Source: an uncultured Bacteroidota bacterium (GTDB lineage: Bacteria > Bacteroidota > Bacteroidia > Flavobacteriales_F > PHOS-HE28). Taken from it: DNA of 53,574 bases. Below, piece by piece: positions 25,795-35,514 of this stretch. Numbering within the stretch: position 1 is the first letter of the stretch; every line of letters begins with the position of its first letter. A program made the position numbers and the translations under genes. The DNA lies in NCBI GenBank assembly GCA_902826215.1, contig CADEDY010000019.1, positions 1 to 53,574 of the forward strand. Direction: 5' to 3'. Under the pieces are notes generated by a model. The model saw only the letters and a program-made list of their open reading frames with translations. It ran no database searches and was not told where the DNA came from.

Positions 25795-26457
25795 TCAGAA
25801 GCGACCGACCTTGATGGTAAGGCCGGCGTTGAAGCCGCGTAAGGCGTCCTTCGGTGTCTCGGGAAGGGTGATGTCGGTGGTGTAGCGGTACGATGCACCA
25901 ACGCCCAGTCGCACGAGCTTGATCAGGTTGAACTCCACCTCCATTCCAGCGTCAACAACGAAGAAGGCTTGGAAGTCCTCGCGGCTATGGATCGGGTCGA
26001 AGTCGACACGTTGCGGGCCATAGGTCTGGTAGCCACAGCCTCCCGCACCGATGATGATGGGCAAGCTCACATGGATCGGACTCGATGGTGCGATGATCGG
26101 TTCCAATAACAAACCGCCGTAGCCCATTCGGAATTGGCTCGGCTGCCGGATGCTATCGCCGATGCTCAGTCGGTAGCCATCGTAGTCGGTGTTTGCGACA
26201 TCCGTGACCATGCCTTGGCCGGCAAGTCCTAGCGTGAAGCCGTGGTCGATGAGCCAACCTCCTCGAGCGCCAACGAGCAATGCATCCTTGCCCATCACTT
26301 GGGTGAAGTGGATGGAAGGCCCACCCCAACCACCATTGTCCAATTCCTGGCTCCCTCCGAAAAGGGTGCGGATATCGGGCTTGGGGCTTTCCTGTGCGAC
26401 AAGTGCGTTGAATGGAAGGGAAAGTGCGAATGCAGCAGAAAGTGCGATGGTCTTCAT
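25795..26457 (-). CDS. Outer-membrane beta-barrel-like protein
   Basis: 220 aa from the ATG at 26455-26457; the longer frame adds 20 residues before an obvious signal peptide (MKTIALSAAFALSLPFNALVAQ). The mature protein has alternating hydrophobic/polar strands with many Gly and aromatic residues (ALLVGARGGWLIDHGFTLGLAG, LVRLGVGASYRYTT) and ends in FNAGLTIKVGRF, with a terminal Phe as expected for insertion by Bam. Barrels of ~8-10 strands of this size are common in Bacteroidota and mostly of unknown role. It is transcribed alone, divergent from the DHA2 exporter. Confidence 0.75.
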   Translation of the reverse strand: MKTIALSAAFALSLPFNALVAQESPKPDIRTLFGGSQELDNGGWGGPSIHFTQVMGKDALLVGARGGWLIDHGFTLGLAGQGMVTDVANTDYDGYRLSIGDSIRQPSQFRMGYGGLLLEPIIAPSSPIHVSLPIIIGAGGCGYQTYGPQRVDFDPIHSREDFQAFFVVDAGMEVEFNLIKLVRLGVGASYRYTTDITLPETPKDALRGFNAGLTIKVGRF

Positions 26458-26548
26458 TGGATCAGCTTGGTTTCTGACACTAGGACAACCGCCCTGCGAA
26501 ATACCCCTACCCCGCACTTGAGAAATTCCTTTGGCTTCGACTTCAGCC

Positions 26549-26556
26549 GACCTTTG
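26549..26556 (+). promoter_or_regulatory. Candidate -7 element of DHA2 exporter gene
   Basis: GACCTTTG ends 8 nt before the ATG at 26565. The TTTG half is exact and the TA half is changed. Confidence 0.3.
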
Positions 26557-26564
26557 CGCACCGA

Positions 26565-27998
26565 ATGCCGACCAATGCCCCGTTGGATGATCGCGTGAAG
26601 CGCGTGCTGCCTTGGCTCGTTGCCGTGGGCTTGTTCATGGAGAACCTGGACATCTCCATCCTCAACACCGCGGTCCCCACGATCGCTCAGGACCTTGGTA
26701 CCAGTGCACTCAGCCTGAAGTCGGTGTTGACCACTTACACGTTGGCCCTAGCGATCTTCATTCCGATCAGTGGGTGGATGGCAGACCGCTTCGGGACCCG
26801 CCGTGTTTTCCGAGTGGCAGTGGCACTCTTCACGATCGGCTCGCTGCTCTGCGGTCTTTCCGTGAATCTGGAAATGCTCATCGCCTCGCGTTTCCTGCAG
26901 GGCGTGGGTGGTGCCATGATGACGCCCGTCGGTCGCATCGCGCTGATCCGCGCCTTCCCGCGCTCACAGATGATCACGATGATGAACTACGTGGTGATCC
27001 CCGCGCTGGTGGCACCGCTGCTAGGGCCGGTGGTGGGCGGTTTCATGGTCCATCTTCTTCCGTGGCAAAGCATCTTCTTCGTCAACCTCCCGATCGGCAT
27101 TGCAGGCTGGTGGATGATCCGCCGTTACATGCCCAACTACGACGACCCCGAGGTGCCTCCCTTGGATACCTTGGGCGTGCTCCTGCTAGGCGCCGGTGTA
27201 GCACTCTTGTCCTACGTACTGGAGATCTTCGGCGAACACACCTGGCCACCGGTGGAGATCTCGCTGATGTTCTTGGCGAGTGCTGTGCTGCTGATCGGCT
27301 ATGCCTTGCATGCCCGCAGGACGCCAACGCCCGTTATGGACATGCACCTCTTCCGCCTACGCACGTTCAGACTGTCGGTGGTCGGTGGGTTCATCACGCG
27401 ACTAGGTGTTGGTGGCATGCCCTTCCTCCTGCCCTTGTTGTATCAGATCGGCATGGGCTTCTCCCCGCTCAAGGCTGGACTGCTGACCATGCCACTCGCC
27501 GTCGCAGCCATTGGCATGAAGATCATGAGCAAGCCCGTCCTCAGCCGGTTCGGTCACCGCAATGTGCTGGTGTGGAACACCGTGCTACTTGGCTGCAACA
27601 TGTGCCTCTATTATTTCATCGGACCAGGCACACCGTTGATCTTCATCGTTCTTCTCGGCCTGTTGCAAGGACTCTTCATGTCGCTCCAGTTCACGGCCAT
27701 GAATTCGCTCACCTATGCTGATGTAGCGGATGTTCGGGCAAGCAAGGCCACCAGTATCGCGAGCACTGGACAGCAAATGGCCATCAGCTTCGGGATCGCC
27801 ATGGCCTCATTGGTCGCAGCGATGTTCCTGCAGGACATTCCGCAAACGGCCAAGCTGGAATACGTGAACGGCCTTCACAGTGCGTTCCTCATACTCGGCG
27901 CCTTCACGGTCCTGTCTTCGTTCACCTTCCGTGGATTGCGCCCCATGGATGGCAGCAACGTCAGCCAGTATGTGCTGAAGAAGGAGGCGGTGGTGTAG
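26565..27998 (+). CDS. DHA2-family MFS multidrug exporter
   Basis: 477 aa, about 14 predicted membrane segments as in EmrB/QacA-type exporters (12-segment MFS proteins are usually shorter). Motif A reads GWMADRFGTRRVF after segment 2, and the segment-1 motif LDISILNTAVPTIAQDL carries the acidic residue typical of DHA2. RFLQGVGGAMMTPVGR and VAPLLGPVVGGFMV are motifs B and C, the antiporter signature. It should export drugs or other amphiphiles against protons at the inner membrane. No EmrA-like adaptor or regulator is adjacent. Its stop is 4 nt from that of the convergent CRTAC1-like gene. Confidence 0.92.
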   Translation: MPTNAPLDDRVKRVLPWLVAVGLFMENLDISILNTAVPTIAQDLGTSALSLKSVLTTYTLALAIFIPISGWMADRFGTRRVFRVAVALFTIGSLLCGLSVNLEMLIASRFLQGVGGAMMTPVGRIALIRAFPRSQMITMMNYVVIPALVAPLLGPVVGGFMVHLLPWQSIFFVNLPIGIAGWWMIRRYMPNYDDPEVPPLDTLGVLLLGAGVALLSYVLEIFGEHTWPPVEISLMFLASAVLLIGYALHARRTPTPVMDMHLFRLRTFRLSVVGGFITRLGVGGMPFLLPLLYQIGMGFSPLKAGLLTMPLAVAAIGMKIMSKPVLSRFGHRNVLVWNTVLLGCNMCLYYFIGPGTPLIFIVLLGLLQGLFMSLQFTAMNSLTYADVADVRASKATSIASTGQQMAISFGIAMASLVAAMFLQDIPQTAKLEYVNGLHSAFLILGAFTVLSSFTFRGLRPMDGSNVSQYVLKKEAVV

Positions 27999-28002
27999 CG
28001 CA

Positions 28003-29991
28003 CTAGAGTTTGCTGAACCGTGCTTCCAATGCGTCCGTCGTGCTCCGGATCCGCAGGACGTATTGCCCGGCTGCCAATGCACTGGCATCGATGCTGCCAT
28101 CGATGAGCTGCTGTGTCAGAACCACTCTACCGGCCAGATCAAGCACGATCACAGCGCTGTTGCCGAGAACTGCACCAGCAATGGTCAACCGATCCTTCGT
28201 CGGGTTCGGAAAGAGCCGCAGGGATGTAGGCGCGCTTGTTTCGATCATTGCTGTGGACAAAGGCTCCACCACATCGATCACTTGATCCACGCTATCCACT
28301 GTGACTTCTTGCACGATACCGGATGGCCAACGAACGCTCAGCGACAACACTTCGGTGTCCGCACCGAGTCCGAAGTGGGCCATCAAACTGCTCATGTACT
28401 TGAAGCCATCGCCGGAGCGGATCTCCCGGACCTGGGTGCCCATGGCCGTGGTCAAGGTCAGGCGCGCGCCGATCCCGCTGCGATTGCTGACCGTGCCGAT
28501 GGTGTTGATCCGTAGCCAATGGTTCCCATTTCCCACATTCATCTGCAACCCGGATTGTCCGATCACGTCCAAGAAGCCGTCGTTGTTCAGGTCGCCAACA
28601 GCACCACTTCCGGGAGGATAGGTATTCGCACCGAAGGTCATGTCGCCCTGGTTGATCAACAGCATGCCGCCACCGAGGATATCGAGCCACCCGTCGTTGT
28701 TGAAGTCGTGTGTGGTCCATTCGATGCTTTGGGAGGTGTAGACATCGAATCCCGAACCCACTGTGATGTTGGTGAAAGTTCCATCTCCGTTGTTCTCCAT
28801 GAATTTGTGATAGCCGCTTGCACTGCCACCGATGAGCACATCCAGATCACCATCGTTGTCGTAGTCTCCCCACGCACTGCTCCAACTTTGGTGGTAGGTA
28901 TCCGGTCCGAACACGTTCGCTACGTTGACGAAGGTGCCATCCCCCTCATTCCGCATCAGCAGATCCGCCGGGTCGCAGCCGCACTTGGCAACGAAACAAT
29001 CCATGTCACCATCGTTGTCGTAGTCGATCCAGATGGAACCGTAATTCCCGCAGGAGTATCCAAGCCCACCTTGGTTGAACGTGAAGTTGCCGTTACCATC
29101 GTTGAGGTAAAAGACATTCGGCGCAACATCGTGACAGACGAACGCATCCAAGTTGCCATCGTTGTTGATGTCCACCATGTTGGTGCGTTGGCTGAACACG
29201 TATTCAGGCCCAGCCTGCTGTGTGAAACCTAGACCATCATCGGTTCGCAACATCAGTGAAACCCCATAACCATTGCCATAGAGCAGATCCTTGTATCCAT
29301 TGCCGTTCAGGTCGCCAGCTGCCATGCTCCAGGTGGGCATGAAGGTCACATCCGGTGTAGGCAGGTTCACGGTTTCGAAACCGCCTTCAGGCAACTGCCT
29401 GCTCACGTTCACGAAGCTGGCCTGTGCCGCTACCACATCGTCCAAGTTGTCATTGTCCATGTCCACCACACAGATCGGAACACCTTGAGTGAGGATACTG
29501 CCACCTTGGAACAGGATGTAGGTCTCGGTGAGGGTCACGTTGTAGTAGATCTCGGTCACTTGGAAGCTGAACCCTTGGGCCGTCCAGCGATCATCGAAGG
29601 CGATCAGGTAGGTCACTCCTGCAGATGCATGGAAAGAAGCGCGCGATGTGTACTGTGATCCACCATCATCATTGCCCAGAAGACAGGTCAACGCATCACA
29701 GGTGCCCGAGTAGATGTGCATGCGCGTATTGACGTTCGGCTGACCAGTTACCTGTGTGCTGATGAGTACGATGGTGTCCACTGTGGCGGTGAAGCTGTAC
29801 CACTCGGCATGTTGTGCGGGCACCTGACCGTTCGTCGTACAAAGCGTCTGGGGGGGCTCATCTCCATCCACAGCAGCTACAACGTGAGTCCCTACGCCGA
29901 TCGGCAGCGCGTTTGCACAATTGTTCTGGGCCTGCACTAAGAAGGTCGATATCAGGAAAAGGAATAAGGTATGGGCGAACCGTGGTATCAT
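28003..29991 (-). CDS. CRTAC1-like FG-GAP/VCBS protein with T9SS tail
   Basis: 662 aa from the ATG at 29989-29991; 11 upstream codons precede the signal peptide (FAHTLFLFLISTFLVQAQ) and are rejected. Residues ~20-140 form a beta domain (WYSFTATVDTIVLISTQV). Residues ~150-480 carry at least six FG-GAP/VCBS blades with calcium-type motifs (DMDNDNLDD, DLNGNGYKD, DINNDGNLD, DYDNDGDMD, DYDNDGDLD, DFNNDGWLD). An ASPIC/UnbV domain follows (NRSGIGARLTLTTAMG, VRWPSGIVQEV). The last ~75 residues are a T9SS domain (VLDLAGRVVLTQQL, LAAGQYVLRIRST). It is probably a surface adhesin or scaffold with a beta-propeller fold. Confidence 0.92.
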   Translation of the reverse strand: MIPRFAHTLFLFLISTFLVQAQNNCANALPIGVGTHVVAAVDGDEPPQTLCTTNGQVPAQHAEWYSFTATVDTIVLISTQVTGQPNVNTRMHIYSGTCDALTCLLGNDDGGSQYTSRASFHASAGVTYLIAFDDRWTAQGFSFQVTEIYYNVTLTETYILFQGGSILTQGVPICVVDMDNDNLDDVVAAQASFVNVSRQLPEGGFETVNLPTPDVTFMPTWSMAAGDLNGNGYKDLLYGNGYGVSLMLRTDDGLGFTQQAGPEYVFSQRTNMVDINNDGNLDAFVCHDVAPNVFYLNDGNGNFTFNQGGLGYSCGNYGSIWIDYDNDGDMDCFVAKCGCDPADLLMRNEGDGTFVNVANVFGPDTYHQSWSSAWGDYDNDGDLDVLIGGSASGYHKFMENNGDGTFTNITVGSGFDVYTSQSIEWTTHDFNNDGWLDILGGGMLLINQGDMTFGANTYPPGSGAVGDLNNDGFLDVIGQSGLQMNVGNGNHWLRINTIGTVSNRSGIGARLTLTTAMGTQVREIRSGDGFKYMSSLMAHFGLGADTEVLSLSVRWPSGIVQEVTVDSVDQVIDVVEPLSTAMIETSAPTSLRLFPNPTKDRLTIAGAVLGNSAVIVLDLAGRVVLTQQLIDGSIDASALAAGQYVLRIRSTTDALEARFSKL

Positions 29992-30159
29992 GAAGCCGGA
30001 TGGTTGGAGTGATAGGTTGACCAATGAAATCGATTTTCCGTTGCCCGGAAGCCCTCATTCCTTGAACTGATCATATCCCGAACGACAGATCCCATGAACC
30101 AAAGCTTAACTTTTGAGCCTGCTTCCCGTTCAACGGATCCTTTCACACCCAGCTCAAGA

Positions 30160-32637
30160 ATGTCCCACCCGCCTTACCTCAAATGGCTACACGACGTTGA
30201 ACTCAGCGATATCCCGACCGTGGGTGGCAAGAATGCCAGCCTCGGTGAGATGATCCAGAACCTCGGGAAGCTCGGGGTGCAGGTTCCTGGCGGATTCGTG
30301 GTCACGGTGGCCAGCTACGAAGCCTTCATCGCGCACAACGTGCTGGACCAGAAGATCCGGGACATCGTGGCCAAGTTGGATGTGGACGATGTCGAGAACA
30401 TCCGCCGGACCGGCCTTGCGGTGCGCACCTTGATCAAGAACGGCAAGTTCCCCGAGGAGATCTGGAAAGGGATACTCCAGCGCTACGACGAAATGTCCAA
30501 GAAGTACGGACAAGAAGCGACCGACGTTGCTGTGCGATCCAGCGCAACCGCAGAAGACCTGCCAGATGCTTCATTCGCAGGACAGCAAGAGACCTTCCTC
30601 AACATCCGTGGGCATCAGGACCTGATCAGTGCCGTGCGGAACTGCTTTGCTTCGCTCTTCACGGATCGCGCCATCGTCTACCGCGAAAGCCTCGGTTATG
30701 ACCACTTCCAAGTGGGTCTGTCTGTGGGCATCCAGAAGATGGTGCGATCCGATGTAGGGAGCTCCGGTGTGGCATTCTCACTGGATACCGAGAGCGGATT
30801 CAAGGATGTGGTGTTGATCAATGGCAGCTACGGCTTGGGTGAAATGGTGGTGCAAGGCGCCGTCAGCCCGGACGAGTTCCTGGTCTTCAAACCCACGCTG
30901 GCCGAAGGGTTCAGCAGCATCATCGAGAAGAAGCTCGGTAACAAGGACCGCAAAATGGTGTATGGGGGCGAACCCGGTAAGCCCACTTCCATCATCCCGA
31001 TCGAGCGCGCACAACGTCACCGCTTCTGCATCAGCGATGATCAGGCCTTGGAGATCGCACGCAGTGTTGCCGCCATCGAGAAATACTACAGTGACAAGAA
31101 AGGCCATTGGTGCCCCATGGACGTGGAATGGGCCGTGGATGGATTGACCAAACAGCTCTTCATCGTGCAGGCGCGGCCAGAGACCATCCACAGCCGCAAG
31201 GCCACGGATCGTGTGGTCGAATACAAGTTGGACCATGGTTCGGATACCGACGACAGCATTCCGCCACCTAAGATCATCACCAAGGGTATTGCCATCGGTG
31301 ACCGCGTAGGTGCCGGTAAGGTGCGTATCCTGTTCAGCCTGGATGGTCGTGGTGGCGATACCGACGGCAAGGATTTCCAGCAGGGCGATGTGCTCGTGAC
31401 CGACATGACCGATCCTGATTGGGAGCCGATCATGAAGAAGGCCAGCGCCATCATCACCAACAAAGGAGGACGGACCTGTCATGCGGCGATCGTTGCGCGC
31501 GAAATGGGTGTACCCGCGATCGTGGGTTGCGGCAACGCCACCGACCTGCTCGATACCGGCATGGAAGTGACCGCCAGCTGTTGCGAAGGCGATACCGGCA
31601 TCATCTACAATGGCATCCTTCCCTATCACAAGGAGGAAACGATGCTCGCCGATATGCCCGAGACCAGGACGCCTATCATGCTCAACGTAGCGAGCCCTGA
31701 CCTGGCCTTCAAGTTCGCGGGTCTGCCCAACGCCGGTGTTGGTCTGGCACGCGAGGAGTTCATCATCAACAACTACATCCAAGCGCACCCGCTGGCTCTC
31801 CTGCAGCATAAGGAACTCGGGGATGTGGCCCTCAGCGGGAAGATCAGCTACCTCATCAACGGCTATGAGGACGAAGAGACCTTCTTCGTGAAGAAGCTCA
31901 GTTACGGTATCGCCAAGATCGCAGCGGCGTTCTACCCGAACAAGGTGATCGTGCGTTTCAGCGACTTTAAAAGCAACGAGTACAAGAACCTGCTGGGCGG
32001 CGAACACTTCGAGCCCGACGAGGAGAACCCGATGATCGGCTGGCGTGGTGCGAGCCGGTACTATAGCGATAGCTACAAGGAAGCCTTCGGGCTGGAGTGC
32101 AAGGCCATTCGCCGCGTTCGCGAGAAGATGGGCCTGAAGAACGTGGTGGTGATGGTGCCCTTCTGCCGTACGGTGGAAGAACTCCAGAAGGTGAAAGGCG
32201 TCATGGACGAGTACGGTCTGAAACGCGGCAAGGAAGGTCTCGAACTCTACCTCATGGCCGAGATCCCGAGCAACATCATCATGGCCGAAGAGTTCAGCGC
32301 GTACATCGATGGCTTCTCGATCGGCAGTAACGACCTCACACAACTCACCCTAGGTCTCGATCGCGACAGCGCGCTGGTGAGTCACCTCTACGACGAGCGC
32401 AACCCTGCTGTGAAGAAGATGCTGAAGATGCTCATCGAGACCGCCAAACACACCGGCACCAAAGTGGGCATCTGCGGCCAAGGCCCCAGTGACTTCCCGG
32501 ACTTCGCACAATTCCTGGTGGAACTTGGGATTGATTCGATCAGCGTAACGCCGGATTCGTTGTTGAAGACGAAGCGGGCCATCGCGGCCGTCGAGAAGAC
32601 CTTGGCGGGGAAGAACGGGGTGAAGGCGGAGGCTTGA
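30160..32637 (+). CDS. ppsA: Phosphoenolpyruvate synthase
   Basis: 825 aa from the ATG at 30160 (MSHPPYLKWLHDVEL). The frame opens 22 codons earlier with a Ser/Thr-rich stretch not expected in the family, but that start cannot be excluded. It makes PEP from pyruvate and ATP (AMP and phosphate released) for gluconeogenesis. Domains in order: ATP-grasp-like nucleotide domain (~1-340; VRSSATAEDLPDASFAGQQ), swivelling phosphohistidine domain with H441 in GGRTCHAAIVAREMG, and a C-terminal PEP-binding barrel (IGSNDLTQLTLGLDRDS, KVGICGQGPSD). E. coli PpsA is 792 aa. It is divergent from the CRTAC1-like gene. Confidence 0.95.
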   Translation: MSHPPYLKWLHDVELSDIPTVGGKNASLGEMIQNLGKLGVQVPGGFVVTVASYEAFIAHNVLDQKIRDIVAKLDVDDVENIRRTGLAVRTLIKNGKFPEEIWKGILQRYDEMSKKYGQEATDVAVRSSATAEDLPDASFAGQQETFLNIRGHQDLISAVRNCFASLFTDRAIVYRESLGYDHFQVGLSVGIQKMVRSDVGSSGVAFSLDTESGFKDVVLINGSYGLGEMVVQGAVSPDEFLVFKPTLAEGFSSIIEKKLGNKDRKMVYGGEPGKPTSIIPIERAQRHRFCISDDQALEIARSVAAIEKYYSDKKGHWCPMDVEWAVDGLTKQLFIVQARPETIHSRKATDRVVEYKLDHGSDTDDSIPPPKIITKGIAIGDRVGAGKVRILFSLDGRGGDTDGKDFQQGDVLVTDMTDPDWEPIMKKASAIITNKGGRTCHAAIVAREMGVPAIVGCGNATDLLDTGMEVTASCCEGDTGIIYNGILPYHKEETMLADMPETRTPIMLNVASPDLAFKFAGLPNAGVGLAREEFIINNYIQAHPLALLQHKELGDVALSGKISYLINGYEDEETFFVKKLSYGIAKIAAAFYPNKVIVRFSDFKSNEYKNLLGGEHFEPDEENPMIGWRGASRYYSDSYKEAFGLECKAIRRVREKMGLKNVVVMVPFCRTVEELQKVKGVMDEYGLKRGKEGLELYLMAEIPSNIIMAEEFSAYIDGFSIGSNDLTQLTLGLDRDSALVSHLYDERNPAVKKMLKMLIETAKHTGTKVGICGQGPSDFPDFAQFLVELGIDSISVTPDSLLKTKRAIAAVEKTLAGKNGVKAEA

Positions 32638-32751
32638 GCGACGCGCTTCGATCCTGATGCCTTGGGATCATCGTGAACCTAGGTGCCGAGTTCTGCCACA
32701 AGTTGAACAGGTGGAGTGCTACTCCATCACCATCCCCGCTATCTTGCCCAC

Positions 32752-33099
32752 ATGGAAAGTGACAGCGTGCGCCCCATGGCCTTGGACATGCCCGGTACGG
32801 CCGTGAAGGAGCACTATGGTCGCCCCAGTTACAGCGTCAAGAAGAAGACCTACTTGACCATGTGGGAGAATGAGCAGCGCGCAGTATTGAAGTTGACGCC
32901 GGACCAACAGTCCACCTTCTGCGATGAGAACCCGGATGCGTTCGCTCCCGTCCAGCAGAAGCTCGGCAAGTACGGCTGGACCAGCGTTTACCTCGCCCAT
33001 GTGAACGAGCGGTTCTTTCGGTATGCCATGGATCTTGCGTGGCGCAACGTAGCACCTAAGTGGTTGATCCAAACCCGGCCAAAACCGCCGAGAGGCTAG
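32752..33099 (+). CDS. MmcQ/YjbR family protein
   Basis: 115 aa from the ATG at 32752; the 12 codons before it in the longer frame look random. The YjbR pattern is present: LDMPGTAVKEHYGRPSYSV, YLTMWENEQRAVLKL, then YGWTSVYLAHV and DLAWRNVAPKWLI. Proteins of this fold were proposed to bind DNA from structure, but their role is not established. A TATCTTG sequence ends 5 nt before the start, again the short-leader pattern of this window. Confidence 0.85.
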   Translation: MESDSVRPMALDMPGTAVKEHYGRPSYSVKKKTYLTMWENEQRAVLKLTPDQQSTFCDENPDAFAPVQQKLGKYGWTSVYLAHVNERFFRYAMDLAWRNVAPKWLIQTRPKPPRG

Positions 33100-33159
33100 C
33101 GATCCAATGGAGATTCCAAGGGCGCGTCGATGCCCAATTGCGTTCGCATCCCATTCGAA

Positions 33160-33837
33160 ATGATCAGGAAGACCCTTCGCATCCTGTGGCGATCTCTTCT
33201 TGTCCTTGTCCTGTTCATCGCGCTCTATGCGGTCTCCGCATGGTCGCTGTCGCACATCGGTATTGCCGAGGAGAATGATCCAGATAAGGAGATCACGGCC
33301 TACATCCTCAGCAATGGTGTACACACCGACATCGTCCTACCTGTTCGCACAGCGGACATGGACTGGTCGCGGGATATCCCTTTTGCGAACACGACCGGAC
33401 GGGATAGTTCGACCACTTGGGTAGCCTTCGGCTGGGGCGACAAGGGCTTCTATTTGGAAACGCCCACTTGGGGTGACCTTACGCCCCGTGTTGCATTCAA
33501 GGCGATGTTCGGTCTTGGCAACTCCGCCGTTCACGCCACATTCCACCGCAACTTGGAAGAAGGCCCACTCTGCAAACGAATGATGCTGAGCCGGGCACAG
33601 TACCGGCGGCTCGTGACCTACATCCGGTACAGTTTCGCTTATGACCTTCAAGGTCGAACCCAAGTGATCCGGACGCATGCGATCTATGGCGATACGGATG
33701 CGTTCTACGAAGGCGTGGGCAGTTATAGCCTATTCCATACCTGCAACACCTGGGCGAACAACGCGCTCAAGGCTTGCGGACAGAAAGCCTGTTGGTGGAC
33801 GCCCTTGGATACGGGGATCCTGAGGCAGTACGAGTGA
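33160..33837 (+). CDS. DUF2459 / TIGR02117 family membrane-anchored protein
   Basis: 225 aa from the ATG at 33160. One N-terminal membrane segment (residues ~5-27, LRILWRSLLVLVLFIALYAVSA). The conserved core has NGVHTDIVLPV, AFGWGDKGFYLETPTWGDL, HATF, and HTCNTWANNALKACG with a later TPLDTGIL, as in DUF2459. The arrangement of Cys (CNTW) and His (GVHTD) suggests a papain-like or NlpC/P60-like hydrolase facing the periplasm; catalysis is unproven. The family was first noted near urease genes, but none are here. The gap to the YjbR gene is 60 nt, so the two may share a transcript. Confidence 0.88.
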   Translation: MIRKTLRILWRSLLVLVLFIALYAVSAWSLSHIGIAEENDPDKEITAYILSNGVHTDIVLPVRTADMDWSRDIPFANTTGRDSSTTWVAFGWGDKGFYLETPTWGDLTPRVAFKAMFGLGNSAVHATFHRNLEEGPLCKRMMLSRAQYRRLVTYIRYSFAYDLQGRTQVIRTHAIYGDTDAFYEGVGSYSLFHTCNTWANNALKACGQKACWWTPLDTGILRQYE

Positions 33838-33874
33838 GGGAGCCATGGACCCTCGCAGTTCGGGGCGGATGCGA

Positions 33875-35455
33875 TCAGTTCAACCCGTGCCCACCCAATC
33901 CCGATAAGCCTGTACCTCCATCGGTACGTTGATGGATGGATGGTATCAACTGAGCGAAGAAGCGTGGGCCGAAGTCAATTGTATCGCCTTGTACCATTCC
34001 GTTGACGATCCGCGGTTCACCGGGGAAGCGGGCCAGGATCATGCTGACGTAGGCATCCGCCGGGATCGTATCCACATCCACATCGAGCTTCAAAAGGAAG
34101 AGCGACTCGTAGCCGTGACCGAGGTCCAGTTTACGCTCGGGATGGAACAGGTACCAATCGGGATCGTGGCCCACGACAACACGCCGTTCAAGCAATCCCA
34201 TCACCGGCAGTGCGCGTCGTAGTTCAGGCAGGTTGATGCGTGCCCAATTGCGCGTTGGAATATCGATCCGGATACGCGCACCGCTCAGGTCCTCGCCGGC
34301 ACCGGATATCGGAAGGAACCAACGAAAGGGATTCGAGGATACGCGCAGCCGAGCCACGTAACCCGGAATGATGCGGTAGCTCCCGAAGCTGATGGCGAGG
34401 ATCAGCAGCATCACCAGCATAGTTGGACCTTGTCCGGCGAACAGGTTCCACGCCAACGGCGCACCGGACATGACGAATACCGCCACGAAAGCGAGCATGA
34501 ACAGGGCAAGCATGGCGTTGACGATCCGGTACCGGAACATGGTGCTCCGCAACTTGCGATGCGGTTCGGCGAATGGCGACAGGTTGACGAGGTTGTTCTT
34601 CATGACCACCCACAGTTGAATGGTGCCCAGAAAGAAGATGGTGGTCAGGAAAGCTGGGCGCCCCGGTGCTAGCAACCAGATATCGTACAGGGCATGAGCG
34701 AAGCACGCCGCCAGATACATGAGCACTCCTATAACGATGGCATGCCTGCGGCCGCGGGGCAACGCCAAAGCAACGCCGTAGCCGATGAACGACGAGAAGC
34801 ACATGTGCGCGACGGATGAATACAATGCACGACCGGCGATGGCCACCAGACCACTTCGCTCCAAATACATGATGTTCTCCACGAAGGCAAAACCAAGCGC
34901 GCTCAGCGAGAGGTACAGGAGGTGATCGTACGGTTCGTTGATCCGCTTGGTGAAGATCAGTATGAAGAGGTAAGGGATCAACTTCGCGAGTTCCTCCAAA
35001 CCACCGATCACGGCGAAACTGTAGAAGAAGTCGTTCCACCATTCGCCGTTGAGGGACAACGAAGTGGCCCCTTCCACTAAACCGTATGCTGTGGGCACGA
35101 GGATCGTCACTCCAGCACTGAAGAAGACGGTGAGGAACATGCCCCAGCGCTGCTCGGGTTCGAACACATCGAGCCAACTGAGGTAGCGGTACCATGTATA
35201 CGAAATGAGCCCGGAGAGCAGGATGCTCAGAGCGAGTAGCCAAGGATGCACCGGGATGCTTGCGCCCCATCCCGAATAGGTAACGAACAACGGTGGGACA
35301 GTAAGTAAAGCGATGAACACCCCCACGGAACGAAGGATCGGCAACTGGTACCATGGTGCAGCGCTGGCCAGCTTCCTTGCGGCCCGAATGTCCGCGCAAT
35401 ATTGTCCAACGTACAGGACAACAAGAGCCAACGCTACAGTGAGAAGGAGGAACAT
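33875..35455 (-). CDS. PrsW-family intramembrane metalloprotease
   Basis: 526 aa from the ATG at 35453-35455 (MFLLLTVALALVV). An ATG 11 codons earlier is in frame, but a TACTTTG element on the minus strand lies between the two, favouring the shorter start. Around ten membrane segments are visible. The metal/catalytic motifs are complete: E154-E155-LAK (GGLEELAKL), FxxxEN at E193-N194, H217 (SVAHMCF) and H254-ALY-D258. In Bacillus PrsW cleaves an anti-sigma factor; here the substrate is unknown and no anti-sigma gene is adjacent. A ~150-residue soluble C-terminal tail (ARIRIDIPTRNWARINLPEL) extends beyond the usual core. Confidence 0.9.
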   Translation of the reverse strand: MFLLLTVALALVVLYVGQYCADIRAARKLASAAPWYQLPILRSVGVFIALLTVPPLFVTYSGWGASIPVHPWLLALSILLSGLISYTWYRYLSWLDVFEPEQRWGMFLTVFFSAGVTILVPTAYGLVEGATSLSLNGEWWNDFFYSFAVIGGLEELAKLIPYLFILIFTKRINEPYDHLLYLSLSALGFAFVENIMYLERSGLVAIAGRALYSSVAHMCFSSFIGYGVALALPRGRRHAIVIGVLMYLAACFAHALYDIWLLAPGRPAFLTTIFFLGTIQLWVVMKNNLVNLSPFAEPHRKLRSTMFRYRIVNAMLALFMLAFVAVFVMSGAPLAWNLFAGQGPTMLVMLLILAISFGSYRIIPGYVARLRVSSNPFRWFLPISGAGEDLSGARIRIDIPTRNWARINLPELRRALPVMGLLERRVVVGHDPDWYLFHPERKLDLGHGYESLFLLKLDVDVDTIPADAYVSMILARFPGEPRIVNGMVQGDTIDFGPRFFAQLIPSIHQRTDGGTGLSGLGGHGLN

Positions 35456-35502
35456 GCTTCGTCTATCGGGCCAAAGTAGATCGCTCAACTCAACATACGC
35501 TC

Positions 35503-35510
35503 CATCTTTG
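35503..35510 (+). promoter_or_regulatory. Candidate -7 element of GNAT gene
   Basis: CATCTTTG followed by cgcc and the ATG at 35515; spacing 4 nt. Identical octamer and spacing to the element before the gene at 42310. Confidence 0.4.
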
Positions 35511-35514
35511 CGCC

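Noticed and set aside
28003..29991. Repeat-containing toxin
   Set aside because: The DxNxDG-type repeats are FG-GAP/VCBS blades followed by ASPIC/UnbV and T9SS domains; no toxin or Rhs core is present.
30778..32343. 521-codon minus-strand ORF within the PEP synthase gene
   Set aside because: Same codon-bias shadow; the plus strand has full catalytic motifs.
33836..33854. Hairpin GAGGG/CCCTC as a terminator after the DUF2459 gene
   Set aside because: Only 5 bp with a palindromic ccatgg-containing loop and no T run; too weak to call.
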